Assembly (NCBI GenBank): GCA_964457335.1
Contig: CAYWGD010000014.1
Span: forward strand, 1 to 64,000
Direction: 5' to 3'
DNA: 64,000 bases
Source: CAJBVW01 sp964457335
GTDB taxonomy: Bacteria; Myxococcota_A; UBA796; SXON01
Under the pieces are notes generated by a model. That model had not been told where the DNA came from. It was given only the letters and a program-made list of their open reading frames with translations, and searched no databases. How positions within the stretch are numbered: position 1 is the stretch's first letter; each line of letters starts with the position of its first letter. A program made the translations under genes and the position numbers. Shown here in pieces: positions 1 through 9,668 of the stretch.

Positions 1-190
1 GGGGGCGGCGGCGCCCCCCCCCCCCCGGGGGGGGGCCCCCGGGGGGGGGGGGGGGCCCCCCCCGGCCGCCCCCCCCCCCGGGGCCCCACCGCCGCGGGCG
101 GTGGGCCTCGACGCGGGCCTCCGGCCCCCCCACCCCGGCGGGCCCGCGGCGCCCTCCGGTCCCCTCGCGCAGCCGCGTCGGGTGGGCCGT
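1..190. other. Low-complexity G/C block at the window edge
   Basis: Long runs of pure C and pure G with almost no A or T fill roughly the first 90 bases and then grade into ordinary GC-rich sequence. It resembles assembly noise across a very GC-rich hairpin more than biological sequence. A 20-base stretch at 151-170 recurs exactly at 59164-59183, beside the other low-complexity block, so both blocks may come from the same repeat family. I see no gene here. Confidence 0.6.
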
Positions 191-200
191 GGCCCCGCGG

Positions 201-3200
201 TCAGGCCGCCCGCTCCGATCGCTCCGCCAGCCACGCTCGGAACAAGCGCCCGTTGATGCGCCAGCGACCGTCGACGTCGGCGAGGAGCCCCATCGCGGCG
301 AGCATGCGCCGGGCGTCCCGGAGCGCGCTGAGCGCGTCGGGGTCGAGCCCGGCTTCGAGCTGCGCGTCGGTCGCGCCGTCGTCGTCCGCCGCCGCGAGGA
401 GCACGCGGCGCTCCAGCGGCGTCGACGGGGCCCACAAGTTCTCCTCGAAGAAGTTGTCGAGCTCCCCCTCCCCGTCGCGCACCCACACGATCGCCTTTGT
501 GTAGGCGTCGAGGCCGACGTGCGCGGCGTCGCCGCGCTGCCGACACGCCGCCGAGGCGAGCTGTCGCGCGAGGGAGGGGTGCCCGCCGGAGTCGGCGTAG
601 ATCACCTCCCGCACCGGCGGGAGCAGGTCGAGGCCCATGGCCTGCCCGATCTCGGAGAGCATGGCGTCGCACTCCGGCGCGTCCAACGTCGGGAGCACCT
701 GCACCTGGAAGAAGCGGTAGAACGGGTTGGTGGCGGCGCCCAGCTGGTTGACACGGGTGAACGTGGGGCGCAGGTCCGCCGCGACGATCGACAGGAGCCC
801 CGCGCCCTCCTGTGCGACCGCGCGCAGCGCGCCGGTCGCCTCGACCCAGCGCTCGACGTGGGCGGGGTCCTCGGTGGGGAAGACACGCTCGACCTCGTCG
901 AGGAGGAGCACCAGCGGGAGCGTGTCCCCGCGGGCGGCGCGCAGGTCCCGCCGCTCCACGAGCGCGTGTTGGAACGTGACGCCGGTCGGCTCCGGGACCT
1001 CGGCCGGGGACCACGCGGCGCCGTGGCGCGCGCGCCCCCACACGTCGTACCTGCGCAGGATCTCGGCGAGCAGGTCCGTGGGCCAGCGCGGGTTCGTGCG
1101 CGAGAAGGACTGGAGGTCCACCTTGACCACGGGGAAGCTCGAGAAGTGCTGGCGGAGCTGCATCAGCACCGAGGTCTTGCCCGCCTTGCGCGCCCCCACG
1201 AGCGCGACGTGCCCGCCACGCGAGAGGACCGCTCGTACCTCGGAGAGGAGCGCGCGGCGACCGTAGAAGAAGCGCGCCTCGTCCACGGCGGTGCGGGTGT
1301 CGAAGAGGTCCTGGAAGCCCAGGTAGCGGCGCAGGAGCCCGTCCAGCGCGGGGCGGGGGCTCCCCTCGGCGAGGGCGGCGGTCGCGAAGGGCACGGAGAG
1401 CGGGATGACGACGGCGTTCTCGCGGAGGCGGTACACGTCGAGCTGCCGCCAGGCCGCGGGGTCCAGCTCCAGCGGATGGACCAGGAACGCCAGCGGGCGC
1501 TTGCCGTCCGCGTCGGGCGGCGTCGCGGCGAACGCCGCCTGCACGACCTCGACGGGCACGCGCTCCTCGGCGGTGCAGTGGACCAGGACGCGCGCGGGGC
1601 TGGCCTTGGGGTCCGTGGCTTCGAGGCGCGTGTCGTCGAGGGGGCGAACCGTGCGCCCGACGCCGCGGAAGAAGGCGGCGGCGGCCTCCCGGGTGGGCGC
1701 GAGCTTCGCGAGTTGGGCGCGGCGGGCCGCGCGACGGGCGCTGACGCGGATGATCGTCGCGGTTGTGGCGATGCCGCCGATCAGGCTGAACGCCACGAGC
1801 GCCACGACGATGCGCTGCTGCTCGGGAGCGAGGCCCGGCACGAACACCTGCCCCTTCACGACCCCGGCGTTCGTGCCGGCGACCAACCAACCGTCGCTCC
1901 GCAGGTCGAGGAAGTCGATGCGGTCGGCCTTGGGGAGGCCGTCGTCGGGGGTGTAGGTCCGGACGGTGTCGGTGTCCGGGCGGTAGCCGACGACCGTAGC
2001 GGGTGCATCGCCCTGCCCGTCGACCGCGGCCCACACGGTGCCGTCCGGCGCGACGGTGAGGGTGTGGAGCGGCGCGGGCGCGAGGGTGCCCTGGGCGGTG
2101 ATGCGCCAGAACACGCGCGGGTCGCGCTCGTCGAGGCAGTACAGGCCGGCCGTGGTCGCGACCCAGACCCGGTCGTCGCCTGGATCCGCCGCCATGTCGA
2201 GGATGCTGAGGCCGGAGTCGAGCACCCGCACCAGCTCGGAGGTCCCGTGCGTGCGCAGGCGCACGAGGCGCGAGGTGGTGCGCGTGGCGAAGCCGTCCTT
2301 CGTGCGGTGGAGCGGCACGAGCCCGTTCGGGAACAGCGCCGCGTCGATGGCGTCGAGGCCCACGAGGACGGTGTCCCGATCCACCGCGAGGACGTGGTCC
2401 ACCGGGCCCGGGATGCCGACCTCGGGCAGCCAGGTCACCTCGGTGCGCCCGCCCTTCCGCGCGATGCGCGCCACGCCGGTCTGCGTCGCCACGAACGCGG
2501 TCCCGTCGGGGTCGCCGGGCACCAGCGAGAGGTCCAGGACGCCGCCGCCCCTGCCGTCGTGGGCGAGCTCGTCGAGGTAGGTGAGCTCGCCGCCCTTCGC
2601 GTGCGCAACGCCGCCGGGGCCGAAGGAGATCCACGCCTCGCCACGGGCGAAGGGCTCGATGGCGAGGGCGGGGAAGACGTCGCGTTGGGCGTAGAGCTCG
2701 GGGAGCTGGGTGTCGGGCGCGGTGCGGATCACTGCGCCCGGGCGGGAACGCCACACCTCCTCGGGCGTCGTCGGGTTGACGGCTCCGATCACGGGTGCAG
2801 CCTCGACCTCGGGGACGACGGACGGGCGGTCAGGAACGTTGTCGTGCCAGCGGAGGAAGGCGAGGCCTTGTGACACCTCGATCCAGAGCCGGCCATCCGG
2901 CGTGGGATCGACTCGACCGCTGCCACTCTCCGCCAAGGTGCCGAGACGCTGCGAAATCCATTGCCTGACCGAGGCGCGTATGCCGCCGAGATCGTAGTCT
3001 TGGCGCACTCCACCCGCGAGGACCGCCCGCAGGTGTTCGCCGACGACGAGCCACGGTCGACCGTTCACGAGGTGAAGCTGATCCGGGCGCTCCGCGTAGA
3101 GTTGCACGGTCTCGCTCTCCTGACCGCGCTCGTTGAGATGCCGAAGAGCGAGGCCCCAATCACCCTCGGTGGTCAACCAGACTCCCCCCTCGCCATCTCC

Positions 3201-4697
3201 CAACAGCAAGCCGACCGCGCCCACACCCGGAAGAGTCAGTACGTCGCGGTCGGGGATGGACACATGCCGCACGCTTGCTTCATCGGCGAGCCAGAAGGAC
3301 TCCCCTGAGACGGCGATCGAGTCGGCTGGCGCCTCGTAGCGCTTGCGACAACGGGACCCGGGCGTACATCGGTGAATGCGCGCGACGCCCGCCCGGCGAG
3401 TAGCCACCCACAGATCCTCTCCCGTCTGCACAGCCGCCTCGATCGGGCCAACCCTGCTATGCGCAGTCTGGACCTCCAGGCCGTCGCACCACGTGACCGC
3501 GCTCGCCTGGTCTGCCCACGCGAATCCCGGGCTCGCGGCAGTTGGCGCGAACAGGGTCGATTCCACCCACCCGAGACCAAGGCCGGCATCCGCACGAAAC
3601 CTGCCGAGGCAACCAACACCCTCTCCGCCGGCCATCCATGAACCGGTTGAGTTCCAGATACGCAGGCTGCGAGCATACGGGGGGGGCGAAACTACCCGCC
3701 GGGTGCGCAGCTCAGGTCCCTCCAAACGAGCGAGTACCCCCTCCTCGGTCGACACCCACACCGCGCTCTTCGTCTTCCATGCTGCGACCGCGGGTGTCAC
3801 AGCGGTCACCCACGTGTCGGCCCGCCAGAGTTGCCCCGCCGCCAGGAACAGCAGATTGTCACCGATGGATAGAACGTCATCGACAGCGAGTGGACCGACT
3901 TCCGGCCACGAAACCTTGGTCCAAGCCCCTTCGGAGGTGGAGTCCAGGCGCCACAGGAAATCGGTCGCGAGGACCCACACGACCCCACTCGCTGTCACGT
4001 GCACCCGCTCCAAGGGGGCACTCGTGGGTGGTTGCGCGCTCGTCCACTCTCCGTCCCATCGAAGGAGCCCGGCCGCCGTCGACACCCAGAGCCGCCCCCG
4101 CGCGTCCACCGCGGTGGGCACCCACCGCTCTGCCGGGGCACTGACGACCTCGCGTCCTCCATTCTGAGCGAAGCGGGAGAGAGCCCCACCACCATACGGT
4201 CCGGCCCAAACCGCCCCGCCCCCCACATGAGCCCACGAGGTCCCGGGTGCCTCCAGCCGGAGGGGTTTCGGCGTGCCAGCGGTAATCCGATACAACTGCA
4301 AGGCGCCACTCGACGCGACACGCAGCAATCCGTCCCCTGTACCCGCGTCCTCGGACCAACTGGCGGCTCGCACGAACTCCCACCCGTCCTGCTGCGTCCA
4401 CCCGCCCTCAGTGTGGCACGAGTTGGACGGGACCACACAAACGTATCCGCGCCCATCCCTGTAGATACCCGCCACCGCTCCGCCGAGCTCGTCCGCGAAC
4501 CAAGTCCGCCAGACGTCGGCGTCCTCGTCGTAGCGGGAGATGGCCCCCGACCGAGACCACTCGAACCAAGTGCGGCCCGCCGCGTCCTCGATCACCTCCT
4601 CGATGCCGATCGGCCCCACATCCCTCACCGGGACATCCCACCGCTCCAACCCCCCCGCCGGCTCCTCCGCGCACGCCAGCAACAAGAGCAAGGTCAT
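201..4697 (-). CDS. Propeller sensor, membrane segment and P-loop ATPase in one protein
   Basis: Protein of 1498 aa. A very short hydrophobic N-terminus ends in a possible lipobox (LLAC, Cys9). It is followed by about 900 residues of repeats such as GRLWVSTAAGLLRWDG and RVWVATTAGLY, typical of the Reg_prop beta-propellers of hybrid two-component sensors. A single membrane segment lies near residues 958-985 and is followed by an Arg-rich stop-transfer stretch. The C-terminal third is a P-loop ATPase: FFYGR motif, Walker A GARKAGKT near 1170, Walker B LVLLLDEVE near 1265, then an SGGHPSLARQL motif as in AAA_16/STAND-like ATPases. The propeller should face the periplasm and the ATPase the cytosol. 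The start overlaps the stop of the upstream TIR gene (ATGA), so the two are coupled. The signal peptide is unusually short, so lipidation is uncertain. I know no named family with this exact order. Confidence 0.85.
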   Translation of the reverse strand: MTLLLLLACAEEPAGGLERWDVPVRDVGPIGIEEVIEDAAGRTWFEWSRSGAISRYDEDADVWRTWFADELGGAVAGIYRDGRGYVCVVPSNSCHTEGGWTQQDGWEFVRAASWSEDAGTGDGLLRVASSGALQLYRITAGTPKPLRLEAPGTSWAHVGGGAVWAGPYGGGALSRFAQNGGREVVSAPAERWVPTAVDARGRLWVSTAAGLLRWDGEWTSAQPPTSAPLERVHVTASGVVWVLATDFLWRLDSTSEGAWTKVSWPEVGPLAVDDVLSIGDNLLFLAAGQLWRADTWVTAVTPAVAAWKTKSAVWVSTEEGVLARLEGPELRTRRVVSPPPYARSLRIWNSTGSWMAGGEGVGCLGRFRADAGLGLGWVESTLFAPTAASPGFAWADQASAVTWCDGLEVQTAHSRVGPIEAAVQTGEDLWVATRRAGVARIHRCTPGSRCRKRYEAPADSIAVSGESFWLADEASVRHVSIPDRDVLTLPGVGAVGLLLGDGEGGVWLTTEGDWGLALRHLNERGQESETVQLYAERPDQLHLVNGRPWLVVGEHLRAVLAGGVRQDYDLGGIRASVRQWISQRLGTLAESGSGRVDPTPDGRLWIEVSQGLAFLRWHDNVPDRPSVVPEVEAAPVIGAVNPTTPEEVWRSRPGAVIRTAPDTQLPELYAQRDVFPALAIEPFARGEAWISFGPGGVAHAKGGELTYLDELAHDGRGGGVLDLSLVPGDPDGTAFVATQTGVARIARKGGRTEVTWLPEVGIPGPVDHVLAVDRDTVLVGLDAIDAALFPNGLVPLHRTKDGFATRTTSRLVRLRTHGTSELVRVLDSGLSILDMAADPGDDRVWVATTAGLYCLDERDPRVFWRITAQGTLAPAPLHTLTVAPDGTVWAAVDGQGDAPATVVGYRPDTDTVRTYTPDDGLPKADRIDFLDLRSDGWLVAGTNAGVVKGQVFVPGLAPEQQRIVVALVAFSLIGGIATTATIIRVSARRAARRAQLAKLAPTREAAAAFFRGVGRTVRPLDDTRLEATDPKASPARVLVHCTAEERVPVEVVQAAFAATPPDADGKRPLAFLVHPLELDPAAWRQLDVYRLRENAVVIPLSVPFATAALAEGSPRPALDGLLRRYLGFQDLFDTRTAVDEARFFYGRRALLSEVRAVLSRGGHVALVGARKAGKTSVLMQLRQHFSSFPVVKVDLQSFSRTNPRWPTDLLAEILRRYDVWGRARHGAAWSPAEVPEPTGVTFQHALVERRDLRAARGDTLPLVLLLDEVERVFPTEDPAHVERWVEATGALRAVAQEGAGLLSIVAADLRPTFTRVNQLGAATNPFYRFFQVQVLPTLDAPECDAMLSEIGQAMGLDLLPPVREVIYADSGGHPSLARQLASAACRQRGDAAHVGLDAYTKAIVWVRDGEGELDNFFEENLWAPSTPLERRVLLAAADDDGATDAQLEAGLDPDALSALRDARRMLAAMGLLADVDGRWRINGRLFRAWLAERSERAA

Positions 4698-6235
4698 CGC
4701 CCACCCAACCGAAGCGTGATCTCCCACGCGATCCGGGCCGGGTCCGCGGCGTCCAACCAGACGAGCCCGTCCGGCACGTCGGGCAGCGTGGTCTTGTCCA
4801 CGCTCACGAGCAGCACCGCCGACCAACCTTGCGCCATCGCCTTCGCCAGCGCCGTGCGCGCCTCGACCATCGGCCAGGCGCGCTCGACGTAGTCGGCCGA
4901 CACCAGGAGCACGGTCAGCTCGGCCTCGCGGTCGTACACCTCCGGCAGGCACCGCGCGAGATCCTGCCCCCAGAGCTCGTGCGCGCGGTGCTGGTCGTAG
5001 AAGACCCGCTTCCCCGCGCGTGAGAGCTCGCCGGCCACCCGCTCCGCGATGGGCCGCTGCGGCCCCGCGAACGAGAGCGCGACGTCGTAGCGGTGCTGGC
5101 CCGGCGCGTCCGCGCTCTGCCCGGGCTCCCGGACGGTCTCCCCGACCAGCCCCCGCTCGAGGGCCCAGCTCCGGAACAACGTCGCGCCCATCGCGAGCGC
5201 GCCGTCCGCCCGGCGCTCCGCCAGGGCGTGGTACTCCAGCGGCTTGCGCGCGTCCCGGCGGGCCCCGCGCAGCTGCGTCGCCGGGACCGTCCCCTGCGCG
5301 GCGCACTCTCGGTACAGGACGACGCCGTCCTCGCCGAGCCCCGCCTGCCAGCTCTCGAACACGGGTCCCTGCCCGTCGATGAGCGCCTCCGCGGCCGTGT
5401 CGATCGCGGCCATGTCGATGCGATCGGCCTCCCAGAGCCGTTCCAGCAGCAGCGTGAGGAGCCAGACGTTCCCGCCCGCGAGCCGGTCGATCCGGCGCTG
5501 CGCCGCGCTGTCCGGCGGGAGCCGCCCGTCCTTCACGAAGGGATCGACCATCATCCGGCACCGCGCGCCCGCCGGGAGCCCGGGCACGAGCACCGGCCTG
5601 GCGTGGTTCAGCGGCGGGGAGCCGTCCACGGGGTTCTTGTAGCGCGCGAGCCCGATGCTGCCGCCGAGCACGAACCAGGCGCGCGTGCGCAGGACCTCGT
5701 CCGCGATCTTGCGGAAGAACGCGAGCAGGTCGTGCGACCACTCCTTCCGCAGGATCGCGTCCGTCTCGTCGATGAGCAGCGCGAGCCCGCCGAACCCCGC
5801 GCGCGCCGCCGCGGCGTCGGCCTGGACGAGCCAGTCCTCGAAGGGGAGCTGGGTGCACGCCACGGGCGCGGGCAGCCCCTCGGCCCAGTCCGCCCTCCGG
5901 ATGTCGGCGGCCCACCGGGCCAACACGTCGGAGAGGTGGTCGTACCCGCCGCCCTGCAAGGTGAGCAGGGTCGGCCAGCGCGGCGGGATCTCCATCCGCG
6001 GGGGCGGCCCGGCGGCGTCCGACACCGCGGCCTGCCACACCGCGCCCATGTCCCACCGCTTCGCCCGCGCCACGAGGAGCTCCTGCACGCGCTGGAGCGT
6101 CCGCGTCTTCCCGCAGCGGCGCCCGGCCACGAGCACAACCGAGTTGGCGGCCTGCTCCGCCTTCAGGAGCTCGGTGAGGAGCGGCTCCCGCCCGTAGTAC
6201 AGCGTCCGGACGCTCGGGGTGTAGGGGTTCAGCAC
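4694..6235 (-). CDS. P-loop ATPase with C-terminal TIR domain
   Basis: Protein of 513 aa without a signal peptide. The N-terminal half is an ATPase with YYGREPLL, Walker A (AGRRCGKT, Lys43) and Walker B (LALLIDETDA, Asp156/Glu157). A helical, possibly winged-helix region follows. Residues about 383-510 form a TIR domain beginning YDVALSFAG. Its W454-PMV-E458 matches the W-x3-E position that carries the catalytic glutamate of NAD-cleaving TIR domains. The ATPase resembles that of the next gene (same aromatic-GR motif before Walker A), suggesting related ATPases that could co-assemble. It is the first gene of a two-gene unit, sharing ATGA with the propeller gene. TIR-ATPase proteins are common in bacterial immunity; that role here is inference from architecture. 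Confidence 0.88.
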   Translation of the reverse strand: MLNPYTPSVRTLYYGREPLLTELLKAEQAANSVVLVAGRRCGKTRTLQRVQELLVARAKRWDMGAVWQAAVSDAAGPPPRMEIPPRWPTLLTLQGGGYDHLSDVLARWAADIRRADWAEGLPAPVACTQLPFEDWLVQADAAAARAGFGGLALLIDETDAILRKEWSHDLLAFFRKIADEVLRTRAWFVLGGSIGLARYKNPVDGSPPLNHARPVLVPGLPAGARCRMMVDPFVKDGRLPPDSAAQRRIDRLAGGNVWLLTLLLERLWEADRIDMAAIDTAAEALIDGQGPVFESWQAGLGEDGVVLYRECAAQGTVPATQLRGARRDARKPLEYHALAERRADGALAMGATLFRSWALERGLVGETVREPGQSADAPGQHRYDVALSFAGPQRPIAERVAGELSRAGKRVFYDQHRAHELWGQDLARCLPEVYDREAELTVLLVSADYVERAWPMVEARTALAKAMAQGWSAVLLVSVDKTTLPDVPDGLVWLDAADPARIAWEITLRLGGR

Positions 6236-6298
6236 GGGCCACTCCGGCCGCGGAGTCTACCGGAGCCCGCGCCCGCGGGAACCCCCCCGCTCGCGGGT

Positions 6299-9200
6299 CT
6301 ACCGCTCCCCGCGAGCGGCCACCCACTCCACGAGGTCGCGCCGGCCCCGCACCGGCACGTGCGCGGCCGGCCTCAGGCGCGGGTTCTCGCCGTGCACGCG
6401 CAGGTCCGCCCCGGTCACCGCGCGGGCGCACAACATCCCGGACATCACCGTGGCCTCGATGCACCCGGCGTTGAAGCCGTTGTCGATCCAGTCGCCGGCG
6501 AGGAACAGGTTCGCAAAACCCGAGCCGTCCGCGCGCAGCCGGTACCGGATCGTGCCGGCGCGCGACTGGGTGTACCGGTCCGTGGGCTCCACGTTGGCCT
6601 TGAACAGCTGCCGAGCGAAGCGCTCCTCGGCCGGGCGCCCCTCGATGTCGACCAACAGCGCGTCCTGGAAGCGCCCGTCGGCGTCCACCGCGGACCTCCA
6701 CAGGTGCGCGGCGTCGCGGTCGAGGAAGCGGCGCGCCATCGCCATGGCCCGAGCGCGCTCGCGCCGCGGGAAGTCGGTGTCGCTCTCCGACGGGTACGCC
6801 GCGGGCGCCGGCATGGGCCCACAGAAGTAGGCGACGTGCCCCGGCACGTGCCCCTGGGGCCAGGCCTCGGCCGGCACGAGGTGGGTCATGTCCGCCCACG
6901 TGTCCGTGGGCTCCACGTAGGAGCCCACGATCGGCGCCTCGTCGGTCGCGAGCGTGCCCGTCCAGCCCAGGCCGGCGAGGTCCGGCGTGGTCCAGAGCTG
7001 GAAGGCGTGCGTGCACACCGTCGACACGTTCTCGACCATGTCGCGCCACTCCCGCCGCGCGGCGACGAGCGGCGCGCACACCTTCCGGAGCGCCCCCACC
7101 GGGATGCCGAGGATCACGCTGTCGAAGTCGGTTCCCTCGCGCAACGTGGCCCGCTCCACGGGCTCCCACCCGTTCCAGGTGCTCTCGAGGTCCACGCCGC
7201 GGAGCGCCTCGCCCTCCACGAGCTGGTCGTGGTCGGGGCGATCGGGCCAGCACGCCACACCCTTCACCGTCACGAGCGGCTGGTAGTCGCCCCGGGGCGT
7301 GGCCTGCCGCGCGATCCGCACGCTGCCGATGCGCGCGCCGTCGTCCGAGAGCCCGAGCTCCTCGACCTTGTGGAAGAACGCGAAGCGCACCCCGCGCCGC
7401 TTCAGCACCTCGTAGAGCGGCGTGAACACCACGTCGCCCATGCCGCCCTGCATCTTCCAGGCGACCGCGCCCTTGTACGTGAAGAACATGCGGAGGAGGC
7501 CGTAGAGCCCCACCCCGGCGGCGAAGTCCGGCTTGTCCGGATCGCCGTCGCGGAAGGCGAACACGAGGTCGTACCCGGCGCGCACCGGCGCGGAGCGGAT
7601 CGTCATCTCGCTCGCGCCGTGGTGGCGCATCCACGCCTGGTAGTCCCAGTGGTTGATGACGTCGAAGCCGTGCTCCAGCACGCCGTCGCGGATCATCCCG
7701 TGCAGGTTGGTGAGCACCCAGTCCACGCCGATCCACGCCCGCCGCAGCAGGGTGTCCCCCTCGATCTCGCGCTCCAAGAGGCCCTGGAGCTTGCGCCGCG
7801 CCTCGGTGACGCTCGCGAGCGTGGCGCTGTCCCGCAACGTCGGATCGTCGATCGCGCGGAGCGTCGCCTGCTGCACCACGCGCACGGCGCCGGCGAGCGC
7901 GCCGAACGCGGCGGTGCCGATGCGGGAGCGACGGTTGCGCGCCCGCAGCTGCTCGATGGCCTCCTCGAGCAGCGCCCCGCCCCAACGCGCGAGCTGGCGC
8001 GCGAGGTCGACGGGCGTGAGCTCGGGGCTCGCGTCCCCGGGCAGCGCGTCGTTGGTCGGGTAGGACGTGTCCCAGGGGACCCACGCGCCGTTCACCTCCT
8101 CCTGCACGACGAAGCGGGAGTGCGGGTGGAAAGCGTCGCGCCACGTCGCGAGCGGCGTCCCGGGGGCGCGGCCGGCCTCGGCGTAGCACCGCCGCATCAG
8201 GCGGAAGGCGTTCTCGTAGAAGCCGAACCAGATGTGCAGGCCGTGCTCCTCGATGCGCTGCCCCGCGTCGGCGTTGCGCCCCGAGGCGCCCTTGCCGCCG
8301 AGCCGCCAGCCCATCTGGTACACCGTGATGTCGTAGCGCTCGGCCCAGCCGGGTTGGTCGGTGATCTCGTACACCGCGGAGAGCGCGCCGATGCCGCCCC
8401 CCAACACCACGATCCGCTCGCGCCCGTCGGGCCCGCGCGACCGCGCCTGTTCGCCCGTGTCCCGTTTGCGACCCGGCCCCACGTCGCCCCCGGTCGAGCG
8501 CCACAACGGCCGCCCGAGCCCCATCTCGAAGTCGAAGTCCATGTGGAAGGCCGCCTCGATCGGCGTCTCCGCCGCGAGCCCGAGGTCGGCGCCGATGGGG
8601 TGGCTCTCCGCCGCGGCCAGGCGCAGGGTGTAGCCGTCGCGGAAGTGCCCCACCTCGCGGACCGCGCGCGTGCGCGTCGAGGCCACGAGCACTTCGGTGA
8701 ACGCGGCGCGGGAGGGCTCCGCCACGTCGCGGAGCTGGCGCAGGAACAACACCGGGAGATCGCGCGTGAACACGTTGCGCAGCGAGCCCGCGAGCGCGTC
8801 GATCGTGACGCCGAAGAGCCCGGAGAGCGCGCGCAGCTGCTCCGTCGTGGAAGGCGCCGGCCCGCCCTTGACGACCTCCAACAGCCGCATCGGCGCGGTC
8901 ACCGACCCCACGCCGAGGCGCTCGATGACCATCGTGTCGACCGCGTGCGGCGCGTCGCTCCCGAGCGGCGGCATGTGGATGGCGCCCACGCTCTTCGGGA
9001 AGCCGTAGTGCTCGCGGCCGGTCGCCATGGCCGGCGGCGCGTCGACGAAGATGTACGGGATGAACCACGCGACGAGGCGCTCCTCGCCGCACCGCACCTC
9101 GACCGGCACCCAGAACACGAGGTCGGTCTCCGGCATGGTGCCGAAGCGCGCGTGCTCCGGGTCGAGCGACGAGATGCGCTCGATGCCCGCGAACGAGACG

Positions 9201-9379
9201 AGCACCGCGTCGGTGATGGGACGCACGCGCACGGCGCCGCCGGTGGGGCGCACGAACGTGCGCTCGCAAAGGGCCGCGAGCCGGTCGCGGTCCGCGCGGA
9301 TCACGAAGGCGCGGTAGCCCGTGCCCGACTGGAGGAAGGGCCCCCGGAACACCTGCTCCCCGCCACGCTCGACGTACAC
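6299..9379 (-). CDS. Acetoacetate-decarboxylase-like domain fused to FAD-dependent oxidoreductase
   Basis: Protein of 1026 aa from a GTG start. The first 250 or so residues resemble acetoacetate decarboxylase (GREHYGFPKSVG motif). From about residue 322 comes an FAD-binding Rossmann motif (IVVLGGGIGALSAVYE), then EHGLHIWFGFYENAF and a C-terminal LFLAGDWIDNGFNAGCIEA segment, typical of phytoene-desaturase/amine-oxidase flavoproteins. The substrate cannot be told; carotenoid or isoprenoid chemistry is one possibility. Reading could extend upstream to an ATG at 9634, but that stretch is Pro/Ala/Ser-rich and overlaps a small ORF with its own GGAG ribosome site. GTG 9379 has GAGG five bases upstream and lies 7 bp after that ORF, so I chose it. 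Confidence 0.8.
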   Translation of the reverse strand: MYVERGGEQVFRGPFLQSGTGYRAFVIRADRDRLAALCERTFVRPTGGAVRVRPITDAVLVSFAGIERISSLDPEHARFGTMPETDLVFWVPVEVRCGEERLVAWFIPYIFVDAPPAMATGREHYGFPKSVGAIHMPPLGSDAPHAVDTMVIERLGVGSVTAPMRLLEVVKGGPAPSTTEQLRALSGLFGVTIDALAGSLRNVFTRDLPVLFLRQLRDVAEPSRAAFTEVLVASTRTRAVREVGHFRDGYTLRLAAAESHPIGADLGLAAETPIEAAFHMDFDFEMGLGRPLWRSTGGDVGPGRKRDTGEQARSRGPDGRERIVVLGGGIGALSAVYEITDQPGWAERYDITVYQMGWRLGGKGASGRNADAGQRIEEHGLHIWFGFYENAFRLMRRCYAEAGRAPGTPLATWRDAFHPHSRFVVQEEVNGAWVPWDTSYPTNDALPGDASPELTPVDLARQLARWGGALLEEAIEQLRARNRRSRIGTAAFGALAGAVRVVQQATLRAIDDPTLRDSATLASVTEARRKLQGLLEREIEGDTLLRRAWIGVDWVLTNLHGMIRDGVLEHGFDVINHWDYQAWMRHHGASEMTIRSAPVRAGYDLVFAFRDGDPDKPDFAAGVGLYGLLRMFFTYKGAVAWKMQGGMGDVVFTPLYEVLKRRGVRFAFFHKVEELGLSDDGARIGSVRIARQATPRGDYQPLVTVKGVACWPDRPDHDQLVEGEALRGVDLESTWNGWEPVERATLREGTDFDSVILGIPVGALRKVCAPLVAARREWRDMVENVSTVCTHAFQLWTTPDLAGLGWTGTLATDEAPIVGSYVEPTDTWADMTHLVPAEAWPQGHVPGHVAYFCGPMPAPAAYPSESDTDFPRRERARAMAMARRFLDRDAAHLWRSAVDADGRFQDALLVDIEGRPAEERFARQLFKANVEPTDRYTQSRAGTIRYRLRADGSGFANLFLAGDWIDNGFNAGCIEATVMSGMLCARAVTGADLRVHGENPRLRPAAHVPVRGRRDLVEWVAARGER

Positions 9380-9386
9380 GGCGGCC

Positions 9387-9524
9387 TCAGGAGGCGCGCG
9401 GGCGGCGGGCGCCCGTGCGGAAGGGGGGCAACGCGCGGCGGGCGCGGACGGCGGAGGCGACGAGGAGCTCGGCGCCGAGGCAGGCGGCGAGCCCGACGAC
9501 GTAGGCGGTTGCGCGGGGGGGCAT
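9387..9524 (-). CDS. Small single-span membrane peptide
   Basis: A 45-aa ORF with a GGAG ribosome site seven bases before its ATG. It contains one hydrophobic stretch (AYVVGLAACLGAELLVASAV) followed by an Arg-rich tail, the layout of a small N-out/C-in membrane peptide. Its stop is 7 bp before the GTG start of the flavoprotein, suggesting co-translation and possibly a role in recruiting that enzyme to the membrane. It matches no family I recognise. Evidence is limited to the ribosome site, spacing and hydropathy. Confidence 0.5.
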   Translation of the reverse strand: MPPRATAYVVGLAACLGAELLVASAVRARRALPPFRTGARRPRAS

Positions 9525-9668
9525 CGGGGCTCCGGGGTTCGATCCGGAGCGATGCACCCTGCGTGCCAGGGCGGCGCCGGCCGCCCCACCACGAAAACGA
9601 GCACTTGCACGCCCCTCCCGGGCCGCGCGGCCATGCGCGCGCACCCCGGCGCATGCGCGCGCGCCGGT

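Noticed and set aside
189..2873. Long open frame on the plus strand opposite the propeller-ATPase gene
   Set aside because: Arg/Ala/Glu/Val-rich translation with no domain; it is the antisense of a gene with clear propeller and Walker motifs, as expected at this GC content.
9379..9634. Longer N-terminus of the flavoprotein from ATG 9634
   Set aside because: The extra 85 residues are Pro/Ala/Ser-rich and overlap a small membrane ORF with its own ribosome site.
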